Source of the DNA: Lutispora sp003527145
GTDB lineage: Bacteria; Bacillota; Clostridia; Lutisporales; Lutisporaceae
Direction of reading: 5' to 3'
NCBI GenBank assembly: GCA_029983695.1
Contig: JASBZB010000013.1
Location: forward strand, 37,858-101,857
DNA: 64,000 nt
Part shown: positions 45,569 to 54,430 of the stretch, piece by piece
How positions within the stretch are numbered: position 1 is the first letter of the stretch
Layout: every line of letters begins with the position of its first letter
Position numbers and translations under genes: made by a program
Notes under the pieces: model-generated
Seen by the model: the letters and a program-made list of their open reading frames with translations, nothing else
Database searches by the model: none
What the model was told of the DNA's origin: nothing

Positions 45569-47460
45569 TCAATACCTCTCGACTACAACGATATTTCTAT
45601 TATTCCGCAGATTTGCTATATTCTTCTTAAGCTCATGCAGCACATTAAAGATAATGGAATAAGGATATAGAACAATCCTTGATATATTAAGGCTTCCATC
45701 TTCAACTTTTTTTATCATTTCCATTACATCATCTGTAGCTAGTCCTGGGTCAATTATATATAAAGAATCATAAATAACATATGCTTCGTATTGATGCAAG
45801 CGTATTTTACCTGCTTTTGAAGTCAGACCGTATCCATCCATATTCATCCAAGTAGTAAGTATGGTATATCTTCCAGGTACATCACCAAATTCAAAGCTTT
45901 GAGTCATATCTTCCAGGATTAATATCTCATGGGGATCGAACGCTACAATTTTATCGAGAGTCTTATCCGATGGTTGGCTTAATCGATATAATTTATACCC
46001 ATAGTCAATGTCTGCCCCTGTTTCTTCTTTTATCTTCAAAGCAGCTTTGTCTATACGAGCACGTCCTATTTCGTCGATGGTGTAATATCCTTCTTTATAT
46101 GCGGGTTTGTCTTTTTCAATGGTTTCGGGCAACTGCACCATAATATATTTTCGCTTGCCTCTGTTTTTTTCAATATTCGCATCGTTTGCATTAAGCTCCA
46201 TTACTGCATGTGCAGCAGTAGCGGAACCGGAGAAAAAGTCGAGTACATAAAAATCATCGGTTATGCTACTTAGGTTTACTACCCCTTTTAAAAGCTCTAC
46301 TGGTTTAGGGTTGCTAAAAGCATTCTTAAAACCGAATAATTCTGTTATACAATTATTTGCACCTTGATTATGCCCAAAAATGTCATGTGCCCACCAATTA
46401 GTCGCACATTGTCCTTCTTCTAAACGTTCTTTTTTATAGTATTTTTTCCTTGGCATTCCATCACCATCATTTGGAAAATAAATACGCCCTTCTTTTAAGA
46501 ACGTATTATAACTATCTTCATCCCCCATCCACTCCTCATCAAGAATCTTACCTGTGGGTGTTATTATTATATATCTGCTTCCAGATTGATCTGAACCTAC
46601 TTTCCATGGTTTGGAAGCCCAATCCCCTTTTGGATCATTATCCGGATTACTAAAGTCTCCAGTTAGCTCTACTTTGCCAACTCCGATTTTCTTTAAAAAG
46701 GTACTATCTTTAGCATAAACAATAATATGTTCAGCAACCAATCCAATCATTTTTGTCTTATCATTCGGTTGATTATGCCGTCTTCGCCAGTGAATATGCC
46801 CTTCAAAATTCCCCTCACCAAAGATGTCATCACAAATCAGCTTTAAATTTGCCTGTTCATTATCATCAATACTGATAAAAATTACTCCATCATCAGAAAG
46901 TAAATCCCTTGCCAGCATAAGTCTGGGATACATAAAAGTCAGCCATGCAGAATGGGTACTTTTACCCGCCATTCCAAGAATCCTTTCCGCTTCATCTTCT
47001 TCAATTCCTATGGCATCTGCCAGTGACTCCTTGGTAAATTTGAAGTTGTCAGGATATACAAAACCATCTGAACCTGTATTATAGGAGGATCTATGTAAAT
47101 ACATTTTATTTCCCCACTATAGGATTTTAGCAAATGCTTTATAGCATCTAGATTATCCCCAACTATATAAATATTCTCGCTATCTTTATTCTCAGGTTTA
47201 TTATTATGTTCTAAATCAGGTGTTATAACTGTTGTTGTTGCAGTAGATGTAAGATATTTGGCATAGCTCTTTCCCAAGAATCGCAGTTCATAGCCTTCTC
47301 TTTCTACGTCTACATCTTCTTGGGATAACATTTCCTTAAACCTATCTATTAGAAAATTTCCGTCCTTATCAAAATATTGAGGAAATTCCTTTTTTAATCT
47401 CTGGATCTATCTGCTATTAGGTTTTGCATTATGATTGTACTGAATTTCTTCTTTGAACAT
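45569..47460 (-). pseudogene. Type III DNA methyltransferase Mod, disrupted by a nonsense codon and a frameshift
   Basis: The ATG at 47460 follows AGGAGG and reads the Mod start (EEIQYNHNAKPNS), then meets TAG at 47407-47409 where a sense codon is expected, then continues in frame (QRLKKEFPQYFDKDGNFLID). At 47081-47086 one base is missing inside the catalytic motif: DPP continues as II instead of YNTG, and YNTGSDGF resumes in another frame. The rest is complete, with SAM motif FFSGSATAAHAVM. It would methylate adenine of the type III site. Two independent lesions indicate that Mod is inactive. Confidence 0.88.
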
Positions 47461-47521
47461 CTATTAACCTCCTATTTTTCTCTTCTGACTTCAATAGATA
47501 CCAGTTTCAAAGGTTTAAAAC

Positions 47522-48255
47522 CTAATTACCTTCTTCATGCCATTCTTCAAGAACAGCTTCCACCTCATCAGTTAATCTCTGTTGAGTCCCCACAAACACG
47601 AAGCCTCTGCCTAGTTCTAATAGAAATTTTCTATATGTTTAACTAAAGCTTCCTCTAAATCACTTTCCATCATTGGTTTATTTTCAGGCATACCAAGAAA
47701 TTCAAATACATAAGGATCCTTCATAAGATCTTCTGCCTTAGAAACCTTGATACCTTTTTGGGATAATGCTAAAACTGTTTCTTTATTTATTTTTCCTTCC
47801 GATAGTAAAATACGTTCAAAAAGTGAAGTATTTATTTGTCTTTTTAATTCACGAACAGACCATTTAGAATTAACAGCTTCCTTTTCAGAGAACGATCTTT
47901 TTTGTAAACCTGAAATGCTTAAAAGTTCGCAGTAATGAGACCAGCTCAATTTAACAGACAGTGTCTGCTGAATTGGATACTCTTGATAAAATCGCCTCAT
48001 AAATTGTAAATTTGAAACAGAAAACCCTTTGCCAAATTCTTTTGTTAATTCTTTAGATAGTTCACTTAACAATCTTTTGCCATAAGCTGCACGTTCTTCC
48101 GAATCCTGTTCGTGTTCAACTATTATCCTTCCTATCTGCCAATAAGCATTAAGCAATTCAGTGTTTACCTTTTGGGCTACATTTTTTCTAGCTTCCAACA
48201 TTACTTTTCTTATTTCTGTGAAAATTTGAGTGCCATGTTGTGAAACCCTATCCAT
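47522..48255 (-). pseudogene. DUF1016 (YhcG-like) protein remnant, nuclease domain lost
   Basis: Codons 1-205 encode an intact DUF1016 N-terminal domain (LLNAYWQIGRIIVEHEQ; FGKGFSVSNLQFMRRFYQEYP; DPYVFEFLG). At about 47630 a missing T shifts the frame; in the shifted frame it reads FLLELGRGFVFVG, the start of the PD-(D/E)XK domain, then ends after about 20 more codons in TDEVEAVLEEWHEEGN. The usual last 120 residues are absent, so a deletion followed or preceded the frameshift. YhcG-type proteins are often linked to restriction-modification loci, as here. Confidence 0.75.
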
Positions 48256-48387
48256 TATTTTTCCCCCAAACTGTACATCAAATCTAAAAAATACTTTTTA
48301 AATATTCTCCATAGAATAAGACTTATCTCTTGATGATTTACCTTCCTCATATTTTTCAATTTCATTCTTAGCAGCCTCATGAAAAAT
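48255..48387 (-). pseudogene. Short gene remnant upstream of yhcG, possibly an antitoxin C-terminus
   Basis: After a TAG at 48388-48390 the reverse strand reads FHEAAKNEIEKYEEGKSS then DKSYSMENI and a stop. Adding one base near 48300 would extend it (FKKYFLDLMYSLGEK) to a TAA that overlaps the yhcG ATG (TAATG), the mark of a coupled gene. The ending resembles RelB/DinJ-type antitoxins (GK.. KSYS.EE), but similarity is weak. No start codon is preserved. Confidence 0.35.
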
Positions 48388-48499
48388 CTATCCACTTTAA
48401 TAATTATATCATAATAGCTGTCCAAATGCTGACAGTGAAATAAGAAAGGCCTTTAACGGAAAGTGTAGATTAAGGAAATTTAAACTTTCCTATGCATTA

Positions 48500-48522
48500 T
48501 AAAAAAACCGGTATAACCCGGT
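48500..48522 (-). terminator. Terminator of the AlbA_2 ATPase gene
   Basis: Reverse strand ACCGG-gttata-CCGGT followed by TTTTTTTATAA, 14 bp after the stop codon. Confidence 0.8.
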
Positions 48523-48535
48523 AAAATAATATGAA

Positions 48536-49888
48536 TCAGCGCTTCTGTTCAAGATGATATTTTGTCTTTTTGCCGCTTCCTATTGTTTTGATATATCCGG
48601 CATCCGCCATTTCATTTAAAATTGCTAACGCTCTTGTTTGTCCCACATTCAAGAGATCTTGAACATCCTTTCGGGCTATGCTCCCATTGCTTTCAATAAA
48701 TTCCATGACTTTCTTATATTGCTGCTTCAGCTCGCTTTTTTTAGGAATTGCATATTTGTTATTATCAGAAGCAGTTTCATGCATTTCATATGCTTCATGA
48801 TTATAGTTAATGTTTGGAAGCACCACCTGGAAAGCTCCGTCAGCGGCTTTGATGGCAGGCATAAGGCCAGCATCCCGATAGCTGGAAATCATCTTTCCTA
48901 TCCCTGTGCCATATGCTTCAATCAACCTCAAACGATAAAACAAATTAGCCAGCCTCTCATTTCTTGATTGAGATACTCCCAGCATAACCGCATCTAAAGA
49001 TAATCCGGAAACCAAACCACCCAATGAAACAAGCTCCATACGATCTTCATATATATTGATCAAAGTGCTTCCGCTGAAAGAATAATCTCTATGTACTATA
49101 GCATTTAGCAAAGCCTCGCGTATTGCTTCCGGCGGATAATCCCTCTTGTCAACCCGATTCAGCCCTAAAAACATGGCTTTTGTTTTATTTAGTAAATCTA
49201 TGTATTGATAAGCTGATGCTAATTGCTCTAAAAGAGAGCCGCAGAATTCTTTGCGATCCATAAAGATACTTTTTTCAGTTCCTTGAAAATATGCGGCTTT
49301 TATTGAGTGGACACACTGATCAGACAGCAGCAATCCCAAATTGGTATAAAGCCCGTCATCTCCAATAATTCCTAATGTTTTTTGCTGCACTTCTCCAAAC
49401 GCCATACCTCGCTTTGCCATTTCATCTATAGTATATTTAAATGTCAGCTCCTGATCGAGCGAGCGAGCCTTTTCATAAGTATCTCCGTCTGTTTCCTTTA
49501 TCATTTGGCGGATTGCATCTTCTGAGGCAGGAACACTTGAGCTTCCCTGACGGACATATACCCCCGAAGGTCTTAAGCCTTTGTCCGATAAATAATAAGG
49601 ACGGCTGACACCTCGCTGTACAGAGATTTTAATGACTTGCTTACCTTCAATTTCTTCTATCATACAATCGGTAAACATCGTAATATCAGGCTTGATGGAA
49701 TCGCGAAAGGCATTGGTGACTTGCAGCAGCACATCATTTGGCATTTTTACGCCGACAATATTTCCATCATCAGCGATACCGATATAAATTATACCTCCGT
49801 GGGTATTGGCAAATGCAATTGCCTCTTTTTTTATATCATTGGTAAATGTCTCTTTTAGCTCCATATTTATATTTTCTGTAAAATCCAT
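48536..49888 (-). CDS. Putative transcriptional regulator with AlbA_2 (Schlafen-like) DNA-binding and ATPase domains
   Basis: 450 residues from the ATG at 49888, preceded by AGGTGATATA; a frame to 49927 lies in the operator. The AlbA_2 domain covers about 1-130 (NMELKETF; EAIAFANTHGGIIYIGIADDG; VYVRQGSSSVPAS). An HATPase_c_4-type domain follows (PPEAIREALLNAIVHRDYS) and a C-terminal winged helix (SIARKDVQDLLNVGQTRALAILNEM). Such proteins are widespread in accessory regions and suspected to be regulators or defence-related. A perfect 11-bp inverted repeat overlaps its promoter, suggesting autoregulation. Confidence 0.82.
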   Translation of the reverse strand: MDFTENINMELKETFTNDIKKEAIAFANTHGGIIYIGIADDGNIVGVKMPNDVLLQVTNAFRDSIKPDITMFTDCMIEEIEGKQVIKISVQRGVSRPYYLSDKGLRPSGVYVRQGSSSVPASEDAIRQMIKETDGDTYEKARSLDQELTFKYTIDEMAKRGMAFGEVQQKTLGIIGDDGLYTNLGLLLSDQCVHSIKAAYFQGTEKSIFMDRKEFCGSLLEQLASAYQYIDLLNKTKAMFLGLNRVDKRDYPPEAIREALLNAIVHRDYSFSGSTLINIYEDRMELVSLGGLVSGLSLDAVMLGVSQSRNERLANLFYRLRLIEAYGTGIGKMISSYRDAGLMPAIKAADGAFQVVLPNINYNHEAYEMHETASDNNKYAIPKKSELKQQYKKVMEFIESNGSIARKDVQDLLNVGQTRALAILNEMADAGYIKTIGSGKKTKYHLEQKR

Positions 49889-49904
49889 TATATCACCTAC
49901 CTGT

Positions 49905-49947
49905 CTTGCTATCACCAATTTTATCACTATATACCAGTGATAGCAAG
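49905..49947. promoter_or_regulatory. Palindromic operator of the AlbA_2 gene
   Basis: CTTGCTATCAC (49905-49915) and GTGATAGCAAG (49937-49947), perfect 11-bp arms 21 bp apart. They surround TATAGTGATAAAAT-like promoter sequence directly upstream of the start codon. A degenerate second version is at 50016-50058. Confidence 0.65.
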
Positions 49948-50015
49948 TAGGTATCTGTCGTCAAATTATTACATATTCTTTACATTATACTGTTTTCAAT
50001 ACTTTAGTCATCTCT

Positions 50016-50058
50016 CTTGCTACCAGCTTTACTGCCCATTAATATCAGTGTCAGCAAG
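50016..50058. repeat. Degenerate duplicate of the AlbA_2 operator region
   Basis: CTTGCTACCAG ... AGTGTCAGCAAG matches the operator arms at 49905-49947 with a few changes; arm spacing is the same. Flanking sequence is also similar (TATCTGTCGTCAAATTATTA versus GGTCATCAAGCTATTATA). This suggests an old tandem duplication. Confidence 0.45.
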
Positions 50059-50114
50059 TGAGAATACTGTTTTAAGATAAGCATTGGTCATCAAGCTATT
50101 ATAAGCTCATTGCT

Positions 50115-50690
50115 TCATATTTTCATAAATAAATATTTATAGTATCCAAAGAATTCCCTTATCAAGGAATAAATATCTTTTATCTCGAAAAAGCTGGAAT
50201 AGCCCGCATATACCTTTTCAAAACCGACCCTTCTAAAAGCCAGCTTACATCTCGTTATATGATAAAACTGAGAAATGACCATTACTGAGCTTAAATCACT
50301 CTTTATCATGATCTCTTTAGAATTCTTCGCCGTCATAAACGTATTATTGCCTTTGCTGTCTACAATGATGCTGTCTCCGGGAATCCCCATGCCCACCAGG
50401 CAATCCTTCATGACTTCGGCTTCGTCAAAGCCTTCCTTGCCTATACCTCCGCTCACAATAATATGCTTATAGTATCCCTCCTCATACAATTCTGCCGCTT
50501 TATCCAGCCTATCCTTTAACCGTACTGAAGGCTCACCATTTAGTTCTACCTTATTTCCCAGCACGACGGCTGCATCTGCGTATCCCAGTTCATCGTTCAA
50601 TCCATCTATAACAATAACTGCAATATGCCCAATAAACCACAGCATCATCAGCATTATCAGGAATACAATTTTTTTCTTCATTTTACCCAT
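50115..50690 (-). CDS. YdcF/SanA-type DUF218 membrane protein
   Basis: 191 residues. One N-terminal membrane helix (residues 6-28) is followed by a DUF218 domain: ADAAVVLGNKVELNGEPS, YKHIIVSGGIG, SKGNNTFMTAKNSKEIM and SVMVISQFYHITRCKLAFRR. SanA/ElyC/YdcF relatives are implicated in envelope barrier and peptidoglycan or lipid-carrier metabolism; the reaction is undefined. Its start codon shares a base with the upstream gene's stop (TAATG), so the two are coupled. Confidence 0.85.
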   Translation of the reverse strand: MGKMKKKIVFLIMLMMLWFIGHIAVIVIDGLNDELGYADAAVVLGNKVELNGEPSVRLKDRLDKAAELYEEGYYKHIIVSGGIGKEGFDEAEVMKDCLVGMGIPGDSIIVDSKGNNTFMTAKNSKEIMIKSDLSSVMVISQFYHITRCKLAFRRVGFEKVYAGYSSFFEIKDIYSLIREFFGYYKYLFMKI

Positions 50691-50992
50691 TATTTTCCTA
50701 TTTGCTCTAAGGCAGTGTGTTCCGTCAGCTCAGAAAGTTTTTCAATCCTTTCATTGACCATACTTCTAAAGCAATTGGGGAGATGTTCTCTGTGGGCCCT
50801 GTGTATAGCAACGCATTCTATGCATTTCCCATGATATTTACATGCTTTTTGACATGTGCAATGATCTTCTTTCCCTAAGCTTGCTCTTAATTCTTCTACA
50901 AATTCATCTTGAATCTTTTGCCCAAGGGAGCGGTCGCCTTTATAAAAGGCCTTCATAGCTTCCTTTTCTTTCGGGCTATTATCGATGATCAT
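50690..50992 (-). CDS. Small cysteine-rich protein (putative zinc or metal binding), unknown function
   Basis: 100 residues. The centre has a tight Cys/His cluster: CTCQKACKYHGKCIECVAIH then RAHREHLPNC. This spacing resembles DUF6485-like small proteins found in Clostridia. The first 40 residues are helical and charged. It is coupled to the YdcF-like gene downstream by TAATG. No function is assigned. Confidence 0.65.
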   Translation of the reverse strand: MIIDNSPKEKEAMKAFYKGDRSLGQKIQDEFVEELRASLGKEDHCTCQKACKYHGKCIECVAIHRAHREHLPNCFRSMVNERIEKLSELTEHTALEQIGK

Positions 50993-51085
50993 TTTATCTC
51001 CTCCGCATAATATAAGTTTTCAGTTATAATCCTTGAATCTATTTTACATCACCCTTATATCAATCTCAAACAAATGATTGTTTTG

Positions 51086-51154
51086 CTATATATAACGCAT
51101 TAAATATTCTACATAGCAGCTATTGCTGTAAAATCTTCTTCACGTTATATATAG
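51086..51154 (+). repeat. Miniature inverted-repeat element, copy 2
   Basis: A 69-bp segment with perfect 11-bp terminal inverted repeats CTATATATAAC and GTTATATATAG. It matches the reverse strand of 33861-33945 apart from a shorter centre. It lies between the cysteine-rich protein gene and the ACP-like gene. No coding capacity. Confidence 0.72.
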
Positions 51155-51193
51155 TAAAGTTACACTGGCGCACTCCATTTTTAATATTGGGAC

Positions 51194-51430
51194 TTAATAA
51201 CTTTCACGAACTTTATCTATATGCCTTACCACATCGCCCACATTTTGAAAGCCTGCGGCCTCATCATCATGTATTGTGATACCGAATTTCTTTTCAACGG
51301 CTATGATCAGCTTTGCGACATCAATAGGTTCGATGCCGTATTCCTCTGTAAATTCTGTCTGTTCCGTTATATCTTCTTCATCTTCTCCCAGGATTTCAGC
51401 AAGAATATATGCTACTTTTTCAATCGTCAT
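51194..51430 (-). CDS. Acyl carrier protein-like protein lacking the phosphopantetheine serine
   Basis: 78 residues from the ATG at 51430, 6 bp after AGGAGG; a frame to 51454 reads through the RBS. The four-helix ACP pattern is clear (VAYILAEILGEDEEDI; VAKLIIAVEKKFGITI; VGDVVRHIDKV). At the attachment site, where ACPs have GxDSLD, it reads GIEPIDVAKL: proline replaces serine. It therefore cannot carry 4'-phosphopantetheine at that position. It follows helD by 10 bp in a TetR-helD-ACP-like operon. Its role is unknown; a protein-interaction role is possible. Confidence 0.75.
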   Translation of the reverse strand: MTIEKVAYILAEILGEDEEDITEQTEFTEEYGIEPIDVAKLIIAVEKKFGITIHDDEAAGFQNVGDVVRHIDKVRESY

Positions 51431-51440
51431 GGTCATCCTC

Positions 51441-53813
51441 CTATTCACTCTCAATCAAAAATCGACTTTGCTTGCCCATATAAAACAGGGCCAGCCTATG
51501 CAATGCTCTTGTGGATGCGATATAGAGCAATTTTTTATCATCGGCAGATCGATAATGGGTATCGTCAACATCATAAACAAGGACAGCATCGAACTCTAAT
51601 CCCTTGGCCATATAAATGGGGATAATAAACGTGCCGGATAACTCCGTGATAAAGGTGTCATCCATTAAAACCACATCCGTCGAATTCTTTATTCTGCTGT
51701 ACAATGCAGCTGATTCTTTCAAGCTCTTACATAAGATGCAGATAGACTTATAACCTTGCTCTTTCATGCTTTCTATAAACTCTTTTAATCCCTCGTCCAG
51801 ATCCGCTCGATTGGCACCGTATATAATTTCGGGCGGAACTCCATCCCGGCTGAAACATTCCTGTTTTACTGGCTTATCATTGAACGAGACTTCATTCAGC
51901 GGGGGATTCAACCCTCCACTGAATGTTAGCCGAGTCCATACTGGACTTAACCGCCCTTGGCACCCGCCGCCTATAGAAGCGGGGGTCTTAGGGCGGGTTA
52001 GTTCAGTGATAAATTTTGTGCTGAAAGCGATAATTTGATTGGTACAACGGAAGCTCTTTGATAATGTAAGCAATGCAGATGATTTTTTATCTAAAATTCG
52101 CTCTACATCCTCATAGAAGGTCAATGCAGTTTGTTTTTCAATGGTCTGATTGACATCGCCCAAAACCGTATATTTGGCTTTAGGAAATAACAAACTCAAG
52201 ATTTCAAAATGAATCGGATAATAGTCCTGCACCTCATCTATGACGACCTGCTTTATATTTTTATAGGAATCACAGCCGGCCAATTTTATCTTCAAAAATG
52301 CAATAGCCAAAGCATCCTCATATTGGGGACTTTTGAGCGATAACAATTCATCTGTCTGCAGTCTGATCTCTTCCATATTTTCCGGCAGTTCTAATCCCTT
52401 TGCCAGAGCATAAAACAGGTTTTTATCATGGAACATTTTGCGGTAAAGAGCTTCGTAATCAATTTCCGTAAATTTGCGGATACAGGCAAGCAAGATTCTG
52501 TTTTCTCTGATGGAAAGCATTCTTGCAAACGCCTGGGATTCATAGATATGGTCTGGATATTTATCTATAAACCATTCCAGCTCTGCAAGGCGGAATTTGC
52601 TTTCTTCCCGGATTTCCTGCAGAATCATCGTTTCTATTTGCTTTAGCCTTAAGGCAATTGGTGTCCGGGCATCCCCATTGAGCAGTTTTGCTTTTAATAA
52701 ATGCCTGTCAAAAAGCTGTTGATGGTTATAGGCAACATCACCGAAGGGAATTAATTTGCGTTCATAGTAAGTAACAAGTCTCTTCAACATGGTGACAAAC
52801 GTATTGGAAGCCTTGAACTCCATGCTGGATTTCATAAAATCTTTTTGTGTGCCGATAGTACAGGTAATAAGCTGTTCAAAAAACTGGTTTCTTGTTTGAG
52901 CCATTTGGAAACCCTTTCCAAATACCTGATTGCAAATTTCCTCAAAAGTCAAGGTTTCAACATTATCCTCCCCAAGCTCCGGCAGGACATTTGAGATATA
53001 TTTTGCAAACAGGGCGTTTGGAGAAAGGATTGCAATGTTATTTGATGATAGCTTTGATGACAGCCCTTGATACATCAAATATGCTACACGGTGCAGAGCT
53101 ACCGATGTTTTGCCGCTTCCTGCCACCCCCTGAACCATTAAAAGCTCATTTTTAGAATCACGGATAATAATGTCCTGATCTTTCTGTATGGTTTCTACGA
53201 TGCTGGTCATCCTGGACGAAGCGTTTTTTGACAACATCTTCCTTAGAAATTCATCAACAATTTGTACATTGGCATCAAAGAAGTATTCAAACTTTCCCCG
53301 CTTTATCTCGTATTGACGTTTTAGTGAAACATTGCCGCGTATAATGCCCCCAGGCGCTTGATACTGCACCTGACCAAGCTCATAACGATAGAAAATGCCG
53401 GCGATAGGTGAGCGCCAGTCAAATACATACATGTTATGCGTGTCATCATCAATTAAAGAGTAACGGCCAATATATATTTTCTCTTTTTCTTGCGTATCGG
53501 CTTCCCTAAAATCAACCCGGGCAAAGTAAGGGGAATCCTGCATCTTCTCCAGCTTTTGTATTTCATTAGTTCCGGCAAGATAAGATGCTGTTTTCATATT
53601 CAGTTCTTCTAAATATTGGGATATTTCTACTACATTGTCAAAATCGTCCGATGAATGCGCGGCTTCATCCCACATTTCTTTTCTGGACGAGAGAAGATTG
53701 CCCCTGCTGCGCTCACTGGTTTCAAGCTTTTTTTCCAGCTGTGTTTTTACCAGTGCAATCGTTTTTTGAAAATACTCCAGTTCATTAGCTAGCTCCCGTT
53801 CATAATATTGCAT
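51441..53813 (-). CDS. helD: RNA polymerase recycling helicase HelD
   Basis: 790 residues. The N-terminal coiled-coil arm covers about residues 1-90 and reaches into RNA polymerase. The split UvrD-type ATPase has Walker A GVAGSGKTSVALHRVAYLMY near 230, motif II VVIDEVQDYYP near 520 and the C-terminal VYVAMTRA-equivalent LLYIASTRALHRL. HelD removes stalled RNA polymerase from DNA and can confer rifamycin tolerance. About 33 residues near 625-660 (rich in G, P, R) are foreign: they are encoded by an inserted hairpin element that keeps the frame. It lies between tetR (6-bp gap) and the ACP-like gene. Confidence 0.9.
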   Translation of the reverse strand: MQYYERELANELEYFQKTIALVKTQLEKKLETSERSRGNLLSSRKEMWDEAAHSSDDFDNVVEISQYLEELNMKTASYLAGTNEIQKLEKMQDSPYFARVDFREADTQEKEKIYIGRYSLIDDDTHNMYVFDWRSPIAGIFYRYELGQVQYQAPGGIIRGNVSLKRQYEIKRGKFEYFFDANVQIVDEFLRKMLSKNASSRMTSIVETIQKDQDIIIRDSKNELLMVQGVAGSGKTSVALHRVAYLMYQGLSSKLSSNNIAILSPNALFAKYISNVLPELGEDNVETLTFEEICNQVFGKGFQMAQTRNQFFEQLITCTIGTQKDFMKSSMEFKASNTFVTMLKRLVTYYERKLIPFGDVAYNHQQLFDRHLLKAKLLNGDARTPIALRLKQIETMILQEIREESKFRLAELEWFIDKYPDHIYESQAFARMLSIRENRILLACIRKFTEIDYEALYRKMFHDKNLFYALAKGLELPENMEEIRLQTDELLSLKSPQYEDALAIAFLKIKLAGCDSYKNIKQVVIDEVQDYYPIHFEILSLLFPKAKYTVLGDVNQTIEKQTALTFYEDVERILDKKSSALLTLSKSFRCTNQIIAFSTKFITELTRPKTPASIGGGCQGRLSPVWTRLTFSGGLNPPLNEVSFNDKPVKQECFSRDGVPPEIIYGANRADLDEGLKEFIESMKEQGYKSICILCKSLKESAALYSRIKNSTDVVLMDDTFITELSGTFIIPIYMAKGLEFDAVLVYDVDDTHYRSADDKKLLYIASTRALHRLALFYMGKQSRFLIESE
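51893..51996 (-). mobile_element. Hairpin-rich element inserted in frame in helD (IS200/IS605-end or HEARO-like)
   Basis: This ~100-bp GC-rich patch interrupts AT-rich helD. On the reverse strand it forms three hairpins in a row: AGGGCGG-equivalent arms (51951-51957 with 51990-51996) enclosing ACCCGC/GCGGGG; AGTCCA-gta-TGGACT (51933-51947); and CATTCAG...CTGAATG (51893-51925) around GGTTGAATCCCCC. The last motif is what I recall from right ends and guide RNAs of IS200/IS605-TnpB or IscB/HEARO elements. No transposase is present. Exact ends are uncertain by about 10 bp. Confidence 0.6.
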
Positions 53814-53819
53814 AGGAAG

Positions 53820-54419
53820 TTACTCCTCCTTTAAAGCCAGAGTAAAAAAGATTACGGCAGTTTCTGCGATATGCCTTTTGAGCATTTCGCTATCTTGTAT
53901 TAACCCTCTGCCGTTTATGAAGTTTGACACTTCACCGACTATATAGCAATGCACATCATGCAGAACGCTGTGTATGCGTTCCCGGGCAGGAGCGTTAGGA
54001 TAAATACCAAGCCAGATGCTTTCCAGTATTTCAACCATCGTTTTTACTGCTTTTTCTGTAGTAATTTTATCCTGCTCCGGCCGCGCATCATCAATATAAT
54101 CAAGCCATGCAAGACGGAACCAGCCCTTGTGATCTAAATAAAGCTCCGATAAAGAAAAATAGAACTGATAAAACTTGAGCTTATCATCCTGTACGCTTTC
54201 AAGCTCTAAGGCTATTTTCTTGATAAACTGATTCTCTATTTCCATATGCGCTTCCCATAGCAAATCGTTAAAGGAGGGAAAATAATTATATAAATTCGTG
54301 TGAGCGCATCCAAGAACACGCGCAATTTCCCGCAGATTTACGCTCCTGATATCGCTTTTGTCTTTGAGCAAATCCAGTGCGGTTTCAATAATTTGTTCTT
54401 TTGTTATACTTTTTTTCAT
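53820..54419 (-). CDS. TetR/AcrR-family transcriptional repressor
   Basis: 199 residues from the ATG at 54419, downstream of AGAGGTG; a frame to 54443 enters the operator. The HTH (about 5-55) reads KEQIIETALDLLKD then LREIARVLGCAHTNLYNYFPSFNDLLW. The C-terminal ligand domain is helical without recognisable relatives. It heads the operon with helD and the ACP-like gene and should bind the long palindrome at 54431-54468, repressing itself and helD. An inducer such as an RNA polymerase inhibitor would make sense (inference). Confidence 0.88.
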   Translation of the reverse strand: MKKSITKEQIIETALDLLKDKSDIRSVNLREIARVLGCAHTNLYNYFPSFNDLLWEAHMEIENQFIKKIALELESVQDDKLKFYQFYFSLSELYLDHKGWFRLAWLDYIDDARPEQDKITTEKAVKTMVEILESIWLGIYPNAPARERIHSVLHDVHCYIVGEVSNFINGRGLIQDSEMLKRHIAETAVIFFTLALKEE

Positions 54420-54430
54420 GGCAAACACCT

